A stretch of DNA of 64,000 bases from Caulobacter segnis (GTDB lineage: Bacteria; Pseudomonadota; Alphaproteobacteria; Caulobacterales; Caulobacteraceae), in NCBI RefSeq assembly GCF_019931575.1, contig NZ_CP082923.1, forward strand, positions 5,084,001 through 5,148,000, in the 5' to 3' direction. A model generated the notes under the pieces. That model was given only the letters and a program-made list of their open reading frames with translations, was not told where the DNA came from and ran no database searches. Made by a program: the position numbers and the translations under genes. How positions within the stretch are numbered: the first letter of the stretch is position 1; each line of letters begins with the position of its first letter. Positions 7,818-15,991 of the stretch are shown here, piece after piece.

Positions 7818-8735
7818 TTAGCCAGCCTCGCGCAGGGTCTCGGCCAGCAGCCGCCCCTCGACGCCCCGACTTGAGCCCGAGCGCCAGGCGACCACGATCT
7901 CGCGGCTGGGATGCTCGGTGGCCAGGGGCCGGACGGTGACGGCCGCCTTGTCGGTCAGCCCGGCGTGAACCGCCATGGCCGGCAAGAACGAGACCCCCAG
8001 GCCCGAGCCGATCATCTGCACCAGGGTGGGCAGCGAGGTGGCCGCGAAGCTCTCCTCGTCGCCGGCGCCCCCATTCCCATAGCGGGAGGGCGGTTCCAGC
8101 CCGCAGGCGGCCAGGGCGTGGTCGCGCAGGCAGTGGCCGTCTTCCAGCAGGATCAGGTCGTCGCCCCGCAGGCTGTCGGGATCGACCCGCGTCTGACCCG
8201 CCATCGGGTGATTGGCCGGGGCGGCGGCCAGCAGTTCGTCATCCTCGACATGGGCCCATTCCAGGCCGGTCATGTCGTAGGGCAGGGCGATCAGGGCCGC
8301 GTCCAGGGCCCCGGTCTTCAAGGCCGCGATCAGCCGCTGGGTCAGGTCCTCGCGCAGGAACAGCTTCAGCTTGGGGAAACGGTCGCGCAGCACGGGGAGG
8401 GCGCGCGGCAGCAGATAGGGCGCCACGGTCGGGATCACGCCCAGGCGGAAACGCCCGGCCAGCGGCTGGCCCGCGCCCCGCGCGGCCTGCACCAGGTCCT
8501 CGGTCCTGGCCAGGATGTCCTCGGCCCGGCGCACGGCCTCCTGGCCGGCGGCGGTCAGGATCACGCCCGAGCGAGCCCGGTCGACCACCGGCGCGCCGAG
8601 GATCTTCTCCAGTTCCTGGATGCCCGCCGACAGGGTGGGCTGGGTGACATAGGCGCTTTCGGCCGCGCGGCTGAACGAGCCGTGCTCGGAGAGCAGCTTC
8701 AGATACTGCAGCTGGCGAAGGGTCGGGAGGAGCAT
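7818..8735 (-). CDS. oxyR: OxyR, LysR-type peroxide-responsive regulator
   Basis: OxyR senses hydrogen peroxide through a reversible disulfide and activates antioxidant genes. The N-terminal winged helix (LRQLQYLKLLSEHGSFSRAA) is followed by the LysR effector domain. The two redox cysteines are present as Cys202 and Cys211 in GHCLRDHALAAC, with the same spacing as Cys199 and Cys208 of E. coli OxyR, which separates it from generic LysR proteins. It is divergent from an AhpD-like gene, and an OxyR-type half-site palindrome lies just upstream of its own start, suggesting autoregulation. The ATG at 8735 follows a GGAG on the minus strand poorly; no better start is seen. Confidence 0.9.
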   Translation of the reverse strand: MLLPTLRQLQYLKLLSEHGSFSRAAESAYVTQPTLSAGIQELEKILGAPVVDRARSGVILTAAGQEAVRRAEDILARTEDLVQAARGAGQPLAGRFRLGVIPTVAPYLLPRALPVLRDRFPKLKLFLREDLTQRLIAALKTGALDAALIALPYDMTGLEWAHVEDDELLAAAPANHPMAGQTRVDPDSLRGDDLILLEDGHCLRDHALAACGLEPPSRYGNGGAGDEESFAATSLPTLVQMIGSGLGVSFLPAMAVHAGLTDKAAVTVRPLATEHPSREIVVAWRSGSSRGVEGRLLAETLREAG

Positions 8736-8744
8736 GACCGCTAT

Positions 8745-8780
8745 ATAGGCCGCTTCTATCGAACTTCCAAAAACTATCGA
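8745..8780. promoter_or_regulatory. Candidate OxyR operator
   Basis: ATAG-N7-CTAT (8745-8759) matches one half of the OxyR recognition pattern (ATAG-N7-CTAT repeated at 11-bp intervals). CTATCGA occurs at 8756 and again at 8774, 18 bp apart, giving a degenerate second half. It lies 10-45 bp upstream of oxyR, where OxyR autoregulatory sites usually occur, and about 190 bp upstream of the ahpD-like gene. Confidence 0.45.
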
Positions 8781-8963
8781 TTGGATAACTGAAACGCCGA
8801 GGCGTATCTATCTTTCCATGGTGAAAGTCCGGCGTGTCTCCCCCACCGACGCCGGACGCCCCGCCCGATCCCGGTCCGCGCCTTTCCCCCAGCCCTAGGC
8901 GCGGACCGGGACGAACCTTCCTGACAATGCTAGTTGGCGGCTCTGATCCAATGGAGCCCTCCC

Positions 8964-9518
8964 ATGCCGATCGAGGCCCTGCGCGCCCGGCTGCCCGCCT
9001 ACGCCAAGGATATCGGGACCAATCTGGCGGCCCTGGCCGAGGAAACGCTGCTGACCGATCAGGCCAAGTGGGGATGCTTCGTCGCCAGCGCCTGCGCGGT
9101 CGGCGAGCCGGAGACGCTGAAGGCGGTGACCATCGCCGCGCGCGAGGCGGGCCTCGCGGAAGCAGCCTTCGACGCCGCCAGGACCGCCGCGGCGATCATG
9201 GCCATGAACAACGTCTATTTCCGCGCCCTGCACCTGATGGAAGCGCCCGAATACCGGGCGCTGCCCTCGAAGCTCAGGATGAACCGGCTGACGCATCATC
9301 CCGGCGTCGAGACCATCGACTATGAGCTGTGGTGCGTGGCCGTGTCGGCGATCAACGCCTGCGGCGCCTGCCTGGACAGCCATGAAGCCGAGCTGCGGGC
9401 GCGGGGCGTCCAGCCCCCGCAAGTCCAGGCCGCTCTGCGAATCGCGGCCGTGGTCCACGCCGCCGGCCGGGTTCTGGCGATCGAAGCTGTGGATCATCCC
9501 CCATTTTCGGGCGTTTAA
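8964..9518 (+). CDS. ahpD: AhpD-like alkylhydroperoxidase (carboxymuconolactone decarboxylase family)
   Basis: The 184-residue protein has the AhpD active-site arrangement: a Glu in YELWCVAVSAI followed by the CxxC motif and a His (CGACLDSHE). AhpD normally re-reduces the peroxiredoxin AhpC and has weak peroxidase activity. The start chosen is ATG 8964, which has a GGAG 9 bp upstream; an in-frame ATG at 8934 lacks such a site. AhpC is usually encoded just upstream, but no ahpC is present here. Its divergent partner is oxyR, so peroxide induction is likely. Confidence 0.83.
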   Translation: MPIEALRARLPAYAKDIGTNLAALAEETLLTDQAKWGCFVASACAVGEPETLKAVTIAAREAGLAEAAFDAARTAAAIMAMNNVYFRALHLMEAPEYRALPSKLRMNRLTHHPGVETIDYELWCVAVSAINACGACLDSHEAELRARGVQPPQVQAALRIAAVVHAAGRVLAIEAVDHPPFSGV

Positions 9519-9585
9519 GGCTGATCCGCGACCCCGCGTCGCGCCCTCGGCCCCTCGACATTCATCTTGTCCGTAAACTAAGTTG

Positions 9586-9607
9586 TTAACCTCTGGGTAA
9601 GAGATTC
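9586..9607 (+). promoter_or_regulatory. CtrA-like box and GANTC site upstream of creS
   Basis: TTAA-N7-GTAA (9586-9600) differs by one base from the CtrA consensus TTAA-N7-TTAA. A GATTC CcrM methylation site (9603-9607) follows 3 bp later. Both lie about 65-85 bp upstream of the creS start, in the only promoter-like AT-rich stretch there. Control by CtrA or by GcrA/CcrM is possible but unproven. Confidence 0.35.
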
Positions 9608-9669
9608 GCGGCCGCCGCCAACTGTCCAGTGAGGACACGGTGGGCTCGCACGGGGCGAAGGTGGGCTAG

Positions 9670-11043
9670 ATGAGACTGCTGTCGAAGAATTCGCGCGACA
9701 ACAAGAACGGCAAGCCGACCGTCCTGGGCGACGACTCCCGGTCCGAGGCCGTTCAGCACCAGATCGAATCCACCCAGGCCATCGGCCAGCGCTACGAGAC
9801 CATCCATGGCGGCCTCGACAGCATCGGCCGGGTCATGGAGCACCTCAAGGCCATCGAGCCGCTGATCGCCGAGATCCGCGGTCCCGTCGGCCAGGAGTTC
9901 GAGGCCCGCCGCGCCGAGCACGCCGAACTGATCGCCCTGCGCTCCAACTTCGAGCAGGCCCAGCGCCAGATCGCCCAGATCCAGACCGAGGAGCGCGAGG
10001 TCAGCGCCCGCCTGGCCGCCGCCGAAACCGCTCTGGGCGAATCCGACGCCCGCCGCCAGACCCAGGAAGCCGCGCTCGAGGACAACGCCCTCGAGATCGA
10101 CCGCCTGCGCAACACCCTGCTGCAGTCGGACCTGAAGGTCTCCAGCCTCGACGCCAGCCTGCGCGACGCCACCGCCCGCATCGAGCACCTGGTGCAGGAT
10201 GTGGAGGGCCTGCGGGTCCAGGCCCAGGACATCGACACCCGTCGCGGCGACGCCGAGGCCGCCCTGGCCCGCGCCAACCAGGACAACGCCCTGCTGGGCG
10301 AGGAAGCCGCGACCCTGAAGAAGCGCGTCGACCAGGCCGGCCTGGACGTCGCTCGCCTGTCGCGCATCGAAACCGACCTCGAGGCCCAGCTGGCCGGCGA
10401 ACGCGCCCGCGTCCAGGCGGTCGAGAACGCCCTGCACGCCCACCAGACCGACAGCGGCCGCGTCATTCGCGGCCTGGAAAGCCAGGTCGAAGCCTCGCGC
10501 GCCGAGATCTCGGCCCTGCAGACCCGCCTGGAGACCGCCACCGGCCGCGCCGACAAGCTGGAAGAGATGAACGGCCAGATCTCGGCCCGTCTCGCCGAGT
10601 CCAGCGCGCACCAGAAGGCGGTCGAACGCCGCGCCGGCGACCTCAACGTCGCCCTGGAACGGGCGCTCGAACGCATCCGCTCGCTGGAAGAAGAGGCCGA
10701 GGGCCTGCGTCAGCGCCACGCCGGCGTCGACACCGCCCGCGCCACCGCCATCGAACGCGCCGACCAGCTGGCCAAGAGCGGCGTGGCCCAGGACAAGGCG
10801 CTCAAGCGCGCCGAGGAACGGGCCCAGCAGCTGCGCACCCGCCTGGACGCCATGCAGGAAGCCCAGGACCAGATCCGTCGCGAGCACGAGGACAAGGTCT
10901 CGGAACTGCAGGCCACGATCGAACGCCTCACCTCGGAAGCCGCCTTGGCTGAGGGCGCCCTGGAAGCGGCCCGCCGCGACCGCTCGCGCCTGCAGATGGC
11001 CCTGCTGGGCGCCTCGGACGAAGGCCTGGCCGAAAGCGCCTGA
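9670..11043 (+). CDS. creS: Crescentin, cell-curvature coiled-coil filament protein
   Basis: Crescentin forms an intermediate-filament-like bundle along the inner curvature of the cell and makes Caulobacter vibrioid. The 457-residue product has the same length as C. crescentus crescentin as I remember it. It has a short basic N-terminus (MRLLSKN) and an almost unbroken Ala/Glu/Arg/Leu heptad coiled coil from about 80 to 445. Conserved stretches include IESTQAIGQRYETIHGG and EPLIAEIRGPVGQEFEARR. The basic N-terminus is the part needed for membrane and MreB association in the known protein. It is monocistronic, with a strong terminator at 11064-11096. Base composition and codon use look like those of its neighbours. 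Confidence 0.96.
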   Translation: MRLLSKNSRDNKNGKPTVLGDDSRSEAVQHQIESTQAIGQRYETIHGGLDSIGRVMEHLKAIEPLIAEIRGPVGQEFEARRAEHAELIALRSNFEQAQRQIAQIQTEEREVSARLAAAETALGESDARRQTQEAALEDNALEIDRLRNTLLQSDLKVSSLDASLRDATARIEHLVQDVEGLRVQAQDIDTRRGDAEAALARANQDNALLGEEAATLKKRVDQAGLDVARLSRIETDLEAQLAGERARVQAVENALHAHQTDSGRVIRGLESQVEASRAEISALQTRLETATGRADKLEEMNGQISARLAESSAHQKAVERRAGDLNVALERALERIRSLEEEAEGLRQRHAGVDTARATAIERADQLAKSGVAQDKALKRAEERAQQLRTRLDAMQEAQDQIRREHEDKVSELQATIERLTSEAALAEGALEAARRDRSRLQMALLGASDEGLAESA

Positions 11044-11063
11044 GGCGACACGCCCTGAACAGG

Positions 11064-11100
11064 AAAGCCCGCTGACCTCCCGGTCCGGCGGGCTTTTCTT
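11064..11100. terminator. Bidirectional intrinsic terminator
   Basis: A 9-bp perfect stem (AAAGCCCGC 11064-11072 with GCGGGCTTT 11088-11096) encloses a 15-nt loop and runs into T-rich sequence. It separates creS from the convergent SRPBCC gene and can serve both. Confidence 0.85.
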
Positions 11101-11627
11101 TATCTCGCCTCCGCCGCCGCTTTCAGTCCCTGGACCTGCTGGCCCAGCACGCCATCCACCGGCGCGGCGATCTTGTCGAGACCGCCCTTGAAGTAGCCGC
11201 CGACGTCGTAGGTGACGGTCACGGTCGTGCGGCCGTCCTTTTCCGCCAGCAGAAAGGTGAGGGCTCCGGTCGCCCCGGAACTCTGCATCGGCCCCAACGC
11301 CCCCGACAGCACCAGCCTCGTCCCGGGCGCGGCGTAGAGGGTAGTCATGTGCAGCACCGAGCCGCCGTTCGGCAGGCGTTCGCAGAAACAGCCGCCCGAG
11401 GCCGCGCCCAGCGACAGGTTGGCGGCCGAGCCCGACCAGGTATGGCCGGACACCCACCACTTCGACGGCTGGACCAAGACAGCCCAGACGGCGCTGGCCG
11501 GGGCCGCGATCGCCACCACGTGGCGGACCTCGAAACCATTGGGCTGGGCGTCGACCACCTCGGCCCGCGCCGCGCCGGTGGTCAGCGTGGCGGCCAGCAG
11601 CGCCGCGGCCGCGATCGTCGTCTTCAT
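11100..11627 (-). CDS. Exported SRPBCC-family protein
   Basis: A signal peptide (about 1-22, ending GAARA) precedes a 150-residue domain with the START/polyketide-cyclase (SRPBCC) pattern: an early IAAPASAVWAVLVQPSKWW helix-strand, a central sheet, and a long C-terminal helix (GLDKIAAPVDGVLGQQVQGL). Such folds bind hydrophobic ligands; the ligand is unknown. The protein should be periplasmic. It stands alone, convergent with creS and sharing its terminator, and 66 bp from the next upstream gene on the same strand. Confidence 0.72.
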   Translation of the reverse strand: MKTTIAAAALLAATLTTGAARAEVVDAQPNGFEVRHVVAIAAPASAVWAVLVQPSKWWVSGHTWSGSAANLSLGAASGGCFCERLPNGGSVLHMTTLYAAPGTRLVLSGALGPMQSSGATGALTFLLAEKDGRTTVTVTYDVGGYFKGGLDKIAAPVDGVLGQQVQGLKAAAEAR

Positions 11628-11693
11628 CTGGAGCCTCCCTCCCGAACCTCGCCGCCAGGGTGAGGGCAGGGGAGGCCGAGCGTCAACGCGACG

Positions 11694-12683
11694 CTATTCG
11701 ACCGGCGAGCTGACCGCCGCGCCGCCGGCCTTCAGCCGGTCCAGCACGCCGTTGGCCGGCAGCAGGAAACCCAGGTCGACCACCGCCACGGTGACGCCGG
11801 GACGCTTGAGGGCCTCGATCATGGCGTCGGTGGTCTGGGCGACGCCCTTTTCCAGCAGGGCCGGCCCGCCGGGCGCGCGCATCAGGCAGCGCTGGGCGCC
11901 GCTCTCGCGATAGCGGGCGCGGACCGAGCCCAGGTCGCCCTCGGCCCAGTCGCGGCCGATCGTGGTCGAATGGGCGCCGTCATAGGCGATCTCGTCCAAG
12001 GCCACGCGCAGGCAATAAAGCTGGTCGTCGGCCGAGAGCTTGGAAGCGATCGTGGTCACCGCGCTCATCCGGTACTGGCCGACGGCCTTGACCTTGAGCT
12101 TGCGGGCCTTGGCCATGCGCTCGATCGTGCTGACCGGCTTGGCCTCGGACAGGCCCGCCGCCTGGCGAAAATCCGACAGCAGCAGGAAGCCCGCCACGGC
12201 CGGCTTCCAGTTCTTGTAGTCGCCCGCGCCCTTGCGCGCCTGGTTGCGGGACTCAACGAAGCGGGCCTTCAGGTCGGGCGGCAGCTGGTCTTCCATGTTC
12301 TTGCCCATCGGCTGACGCAGACCGCCGCCGAACCGGAGAACAAAGCCGGCGATCTGGGTCACGCCCACCGAGGCCTGCGGCGGGACCAGCACCAGGTCGG
12401 CCTTGTCCAAGGCCTTTTCCAGGCGAGGACTGGACCACTTCAGCGCGTGGGGCAGGGGCTGGGCCGAGCCCAGGATATAGAGCTTGGCTCCATCCTTCTC
12501 GACCAGCCAGACGGCCGGACCGGGCGGCTTGGCCACCACGGTCAGCTCGGCGACCACCGCGCTCTCGTCCGGCGCCGGCGCCTGGCCGAGCTCGACGGTC
12601 GGCGGCGGAGACGCGGTCTGGGCGAGGGCGGGGGTGTATATCGCGAGCGCGAGGGCGAGAGGGACGAGCTTGGACGCGGCCAT
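11694..12683 (-). CDS. TraB/GumN family protein, exported
   Basis: The 329-residue protein has a signal peptide (ending PALAQ) and the TraB/GumN pattern: an N-terminal glycine-bearing strand (LYILGSAQPLPH), SPRLEKALDKADLVLVP, and a C-terminal VAVVDLGFLLPANGVLDRLKAGG that resembles the family's GALHLPGxxGVLxLL end. Members resemble erythromycin-esterase/Tiki-type metal proteases, but here the usual histidines are partly replaced, so catalytic activity is doubtful. No operon partner is obvious; the M3 peptidase lies 72 bp upstream of its own region on the same strand. Confidence 0.78.
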   Translation of the reverse strand: MAASKLVPLALALAIYTPALAQTASPPPTVELGQAPAPDESAVVAELTVVAKPPGPAVWLVEKDGAKLYILGSAQPLPHALKWSSPRLEKALDKADLVLVPPQASVGVTQIAGFVLRFGGGLRQPMGKNMEDQLPPDLKARFVESRNQARKGAGDYKNWKPAVAGFLLLSDFRQAAGLSEAKPVSTIERMAKARKLKVKAVGQYRMSAVTTIASKLSADDQLYCLRVALDEIAYDGAHSTTIGRDWAEGDLGSVRARYRESGAQRCLMRAPGGPALLEKGVAQTTDAMIEALKRPGVTVAVVDLGFLLPANGVLDRLKAGGAAVSSPVE

Positions 12684-12713
12684 CGATACTCCTTCAGCTC
12701 CCGAAGCCCATTT

Positions 12714-12742
12714 AGCCCTTCTCCCCTGGCGGGAGAAGGGCT
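12714..12742. terminator. Hairpin between M3 peptidase and TraB/GumN genes
   Basis: A perfect 12-bp stem (AGCCCTTCTCCC 12714-12725 with GGGAGAAGGGCT 12731-12742) has a 5-nt loop. It follows the M3 peptidase on the minus strand, without a strong T-run. It could be a terminator or a member of the dispersed CTTCTCCC/GGGAGAAG palindromes seen in Caulobacter genomes. Confidence 0.55.
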
Positions 12743-12755
12743 TGGGACGGGCCGA

Positions 12756-14882
12756 TCAGGCCCCGGCCGGAACCGGGAAGCCGCGCTTGCGCATCAGGGC
12801 GCCGATCTTCACGTCGCGACCGCGGAAGGCGCGGAACTGTTCGACGGGATCGATGGTGTTGCCCTTGGACATGATGTCCTCGTAGAGGCGCTTGGCGACC
12901 GCCTTATCGTAGAACTTGCCCGGAGCCTCCGCGAAGGCCTCGGCCGCGTCGGCGGTCAGGGTGTCGGCCCACAGGTAGCTGTAATAACCGGCCGAGTAGC
13001 CGTCGCCCGAGAACACGTGACCGAACTGCGGCGTGCGGTGCCGCATGACGATCTCCTTGGGCATGTTCAGCTTGGCCAACTCCTCGCGCTCGAACTTGTC
13101 CGGATCGATGTCGACGTCGCCGGCCAGGTGCAGCTTCATGTCGATCAGGGCGCTGGCCAGGTATTCGGTGGTGCCGAAGCCCTCGCCGAACTTGCCGGCG
13201 GCCTCGATCTTGTCGACCAGGGGCTGCGGGATCGGCTTGCCGGTCTGATAGTGCAGGGCGAACTGGTTCAGCACCTGGGGCGTGGGCAGCCAGTGCTCGT
13301 TCAGCTGGCTGGGGAACTCGACATAGTCGCGCGCCACGTTGGTGCCCGACACGGTCGGGTAGGTGGCGTTGGCGTTCAGGCCGTGGATGGCGTGGCCGAA
13401 CTCATGGAACAGGGTGGTGGCGTCGTCCCACGAGATCAGCAGGGGCTCGCCGGGCTTGCCCTTGATGAAGTTGGAGTTGTTCGAGACGATCGTGGTGATC
13501 TCGCCCTTGAACCGCTCCTGGGTGCGGTAGGCGTTCATCCAGGCGCCCGAGCGCTTGCCCGGACGGGCATAGGGGTCGAAGTACCACAGGCCGACGTGCT
13601 TGCCGGCGCGGGTCACCTCATAGACGGTGATGTCCTCGTGATAGACGGGCAGGCCTTCGATCTTCTTGAACTCGAAGCCGTACAGCTGGCCCGAGGCCCA
13701 GAACATGCCCTCGCGCAGCTTGTCCAGCTGCAGGTAGGGCTTCACCTCGTTCATATCGAGGTCGTACTTCGCCTTGCGGACCTTCTCGGCATAGAAGCGG
13801 TAGTCCCACGGCTCCAGCTTGAAGCCGCCACCCTCCTTGTCGATGATCGCCTGCATGTCGGCCACATCGATGGCGACCTGGGCGATGGCCGGCTGCCAGA
13901 CGGCTTCCATGAGCCCCATGGCGTTCTCGGGCGTCTTGGCCATGGCGTCCTCGAGACGCCAGTGGGCATGGGTCTTGTAGCCCAGCAGCTTGGCCCGCTC
14001 GGCGCGCAGCTTCAGGATCTTGGCGATGATGGCGTTGTTGTCGGTCGCCCCGCCGTTGTCGCCGCGATTGACGAAGGCGCGCCAGACCTTCTCGCGGGCG
14101 CCGCGCACCGGGCTCTCGGTCAGGAACGGGTCGACGCTGGAGCGGGTGTTCACGACGATGTACTTGCCCGGCAGCTTGCGCGACTCCGCGTTCGAAGCGG
14201 CCGCGGCCTTCAGACCTTCCGGCAGGCCGACCAGGTCGGCGTCCGACAGCTCGATCCAGGTGTTCTCGTCGGCCAGCAGGTTCTGGCTGAACTTGGTGTA
14301 GAGGCCGGCCAGCTCGGTGTTGATCGCCCCGACCCGGGTCTTGGCGGCCGGCGAGAGCTTGGCGCCGGCGCGCACGAAGTTGGTGTAGTAGATCCAGAGC
14401 ACGCGCTGCTGCTCGGGCGTCAGCTTGGCCTTGGCCGGCGAATTGTAGACCGCCTCGATGCGGGAAAAGAGCGCGGCGTTCTGGGTGACCTTGTCGCTGT
14501 GCGCCGACAGCTTGGGGTCCATCTCCTCTTCGACGACTTGGAAGTCCGGCGTGCTCATGTTCGAGCCCCAGATGTAATAGTAGGTCGACACCGCGTTCAG
14601 CGTCCGGCCAGCGTCTTCCAGGGCGGCGATGGTGTTCTCGAAGGTCGGCGCGGCCTTGTTGGCCGTGATCGCGTCGATCTCGGCCAGGTTCTTGGCCATG
14701 GCCGCCTCGAGGGCCGGCTTGAAGTCGGCGACCTTGACCTTATCGAAGGCCGGCACGCCGCCATAGGGACCGGTCCATTTCTGGAGAAGCGGGTTCGAAG
14801 CTTGGGCCAAGGCGAAACTCGGGTTGAGGGCGGCGGTAGCCCCGGCGGCTGCGGCCGAGGCGAGGAACGTACGACGTTGCAC
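12756..14882 (-). CDS. M3 family zinc oligopeptidase (dipeptidyl carboxypeptidase type), Tat-exported
   Basis: This 708-residue metallopeptidase has the zinc motif HEFGH at residues 493-497 within TTLFHEFGHAIHGL, with the third ligand expected in the downstream EFPSQLNEHW region. Family members degrade short peptides. The N-terminus QRRTFLAS followed by an alanine-rich stretch and ALAQA looks like a twin-arginine signal, so the enzyme is probably folded before export to the periplasm. Length fits Dcp/OpdA enzymes. It is divergent from murI across about 140 bp. Confidence 0.92.
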   Translation of the reverse strand: MQRRTFLASAAAAGATAALNPSFALAQASNPLLQKWTGPYGGVPAFDKVKVADFKPALEAAMAKNLAEIDAITANKAAPTFENTIAALEDAGRTLNAVSTYYYIWGSNMSTPDFQVVEEEMDPKLSAHSDKVTQNAALFSRIEAVYNSPAKAKLTPEQQRVLWIYYTNFVRAGAKLSPAAKTRVGAINTELAGLYTKFSQNLLADENTWIELSDADLVGLPEGLKAAAASNAESRKLPGKYIVVNTRSSVDPFLTESPVRGAREKVWRAFVNRGDNGGATDNNAIIAKILKLRAERAKLLGYKTHAHWRLEDAMAKTPENAMGLMEAVWQPAIAQVAIDVADMQAIIDKEGGGFKLEPWDYRFYAEKVRKAKYDLDMNEVKPYLQLDKLREGMFWASGQLYGFEFKKIEGLPVYHEDITVYEVTRAGKHVGLWYFDPYARPGKRSGAWMNAYRTQERFKGEITTIVSNNSNFIKGKPGEPLLISWDDATTLFHEFGHAIHGLNANATYPTVSGTNVARDYVEFPSQLNEHWLPTPQVLNQFALHYQTGKPIPQPLVDKIEAAGKFGEGFGTTEYLASALIDMKLHLAGDVDIDPDKFEREELAKLNMPKEIVMRHRTPQFGHVFSGDGYSAGYYSYLWADTLTADAAEAFAEAPGKFYDKAVAKRLYEDIMSKGNTIDPVEQFRAFRGRDVKIGALMRKRGFPVPAGA

Positions 14883-15026
14883 GGAGTGTCTCCGGTGAGG
14901 TTTGGCCCGACCCTAGGGCAAGGCTCGTGGGCCGTCACATGACAGGACCGTAACCTTTTCCGTACGCGTTCGTCCCATGGTCTTGGCGCGTGGACGACGC
15001 CGGCTTTGGCGGCTACAGCTTGGGCC

Positions 15027-15875
15027 ATGATCGGCGTCTTCGACTCCGGCGTGGGCGGCCTGACGGTCCACCGCGCCCTCGTGCAGCGTCTGCCCCAGGC
15101 GGACTTCACCTACCTGGCCGACCAGGCCAACGCGCCCTATGGCGTGCGCACCGGCGAGGAGATCGTCGAGTTGACCAAGGCCGGCTGCGTGCGGCTATTC
15201 GACCGTGGCGCCAGCCTGGTTGTCCTGGCCTGCAACACCGCCTCGGCCATCGCCCTGCGCCGCCTGCAGCAGACTTGGCTGCCCGGCTACCGCAAGGAAA
15301 TCGGCCGACCGGTCAACATCCTGGGCATCATCGTGCCGACCATCGAGAAGGCCACCGGCCTGCCATGGGAACACGAGGCCGAACGGCGCGGCGAGAAGGT
15401 CCAGCAACTGGACATCCTGGGCGTGTTCGCCACCCAGGCCACGGTGCGCTCGCGCGTCTACGAGATCGAGATCGACAAGCGCAAGCAGGACCTGGCGGTG
15501 TTTTCCGAGGCCTGCCCGGAATTGGTGCCGCTGATCGAGGGCGACGCCAGCGCCGTCGAGTTGGCCAAAGCGGTCGAGGGCCACGCCCAGGCCCTGAAGA
15601 CCCGCATCGGCCGTTTCCCCGACCGGGTGGTCCTGGGCTGCACCCATTACGAGATCATCGCCGACATCTTCCGCGCCGCCCTGCCGGCCGGCACGCCGCT
15701 GATCCAGCAGCCCGAGGCCACGGCCGACGCTCTGGAGCTCTATCTGGAGCGCCACCCGGAATACGATCCGGGGACCGGCGGCGGCCGCGTCTTCCTGACC
15801 ACCGGCACGCCGGGCCCACAGAACGGCCTGGTGCAGAGCTTCTGGGGCGGTCCGGTCGCGTTCGACGCGGCCTAA
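15027..15875 (+). CDS. murI: Glutamate racemase
   Basis: MurI makes D-glutamate for peptidoglycan. The 282-residue protein starts with the family motif GVFDSGVGGLTV and carries both catalytic cysteines, in VVLACNTASAIAL and LGCTHYEII. The start is ATG 15027, which places the motif at residue 3; an upstream in-frame ATG (15006) would add seven unconserved residues. A short TTCG-loop hairpin follows, and ftsK lies 116 bp downstream on the same strand. Confidence 0.93.
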   Translation: MIGVFDSGVGGLTVHRALVQRLPQADFTYLADQANAPYGVRTGEEIVELTKAGCVRLFDRGASLVVLACNTASAIALRRLQQTWLPGYRKEIGRPVNILGIIVPTIEKATGLPWEHEAERRGEKVQQLDILGVFATQATVRSRVYEIEIDKRKQDLAVFSEACPELVPLIEGDASAVELAKAVEGHAQALKTRIGRFPDRVVLGCTHYEIIADIFRAALPAGTPLIQQPEATADALELYLERHPEYDPGTGGGRVFLTTGTPGPQNGLVQSFWGGPVAFDAA

Positions 15876-15941
15876 TCTGAATCCTTTCCTGACGAACGTC
15901 GTAAACGCCTCTTAACGCTCTTCGGGCACAACATCGCGATC

Positions 15942-15959
15942 GACCCGCTTCGGCGGGTC
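15942..15959 (+). terminator. UUCG-tetraloop hairpin between murI and ftsK
   Basis: A perfect 7-bp stem (GACCCGC with GCGGGTC) is closed by the very stable TTCG loop. No T-run follows, so it may be a weak terminator or an RNA-stabilising leader element 33 bp upstream of ftsK. Confidence 0.45.
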
Positions 15960-15991
15960 CGTAAGACGCGAAGTTGAGTTCGGAGACTTTC

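Noticed and set aside
11970..14942. Plus-strand open frame of 990 codons opposite the TraB/GumN and M3 peptidase genes
   Set aside because: Shadow of two well-supported genes; no recognisable motif and low-complexity composition.
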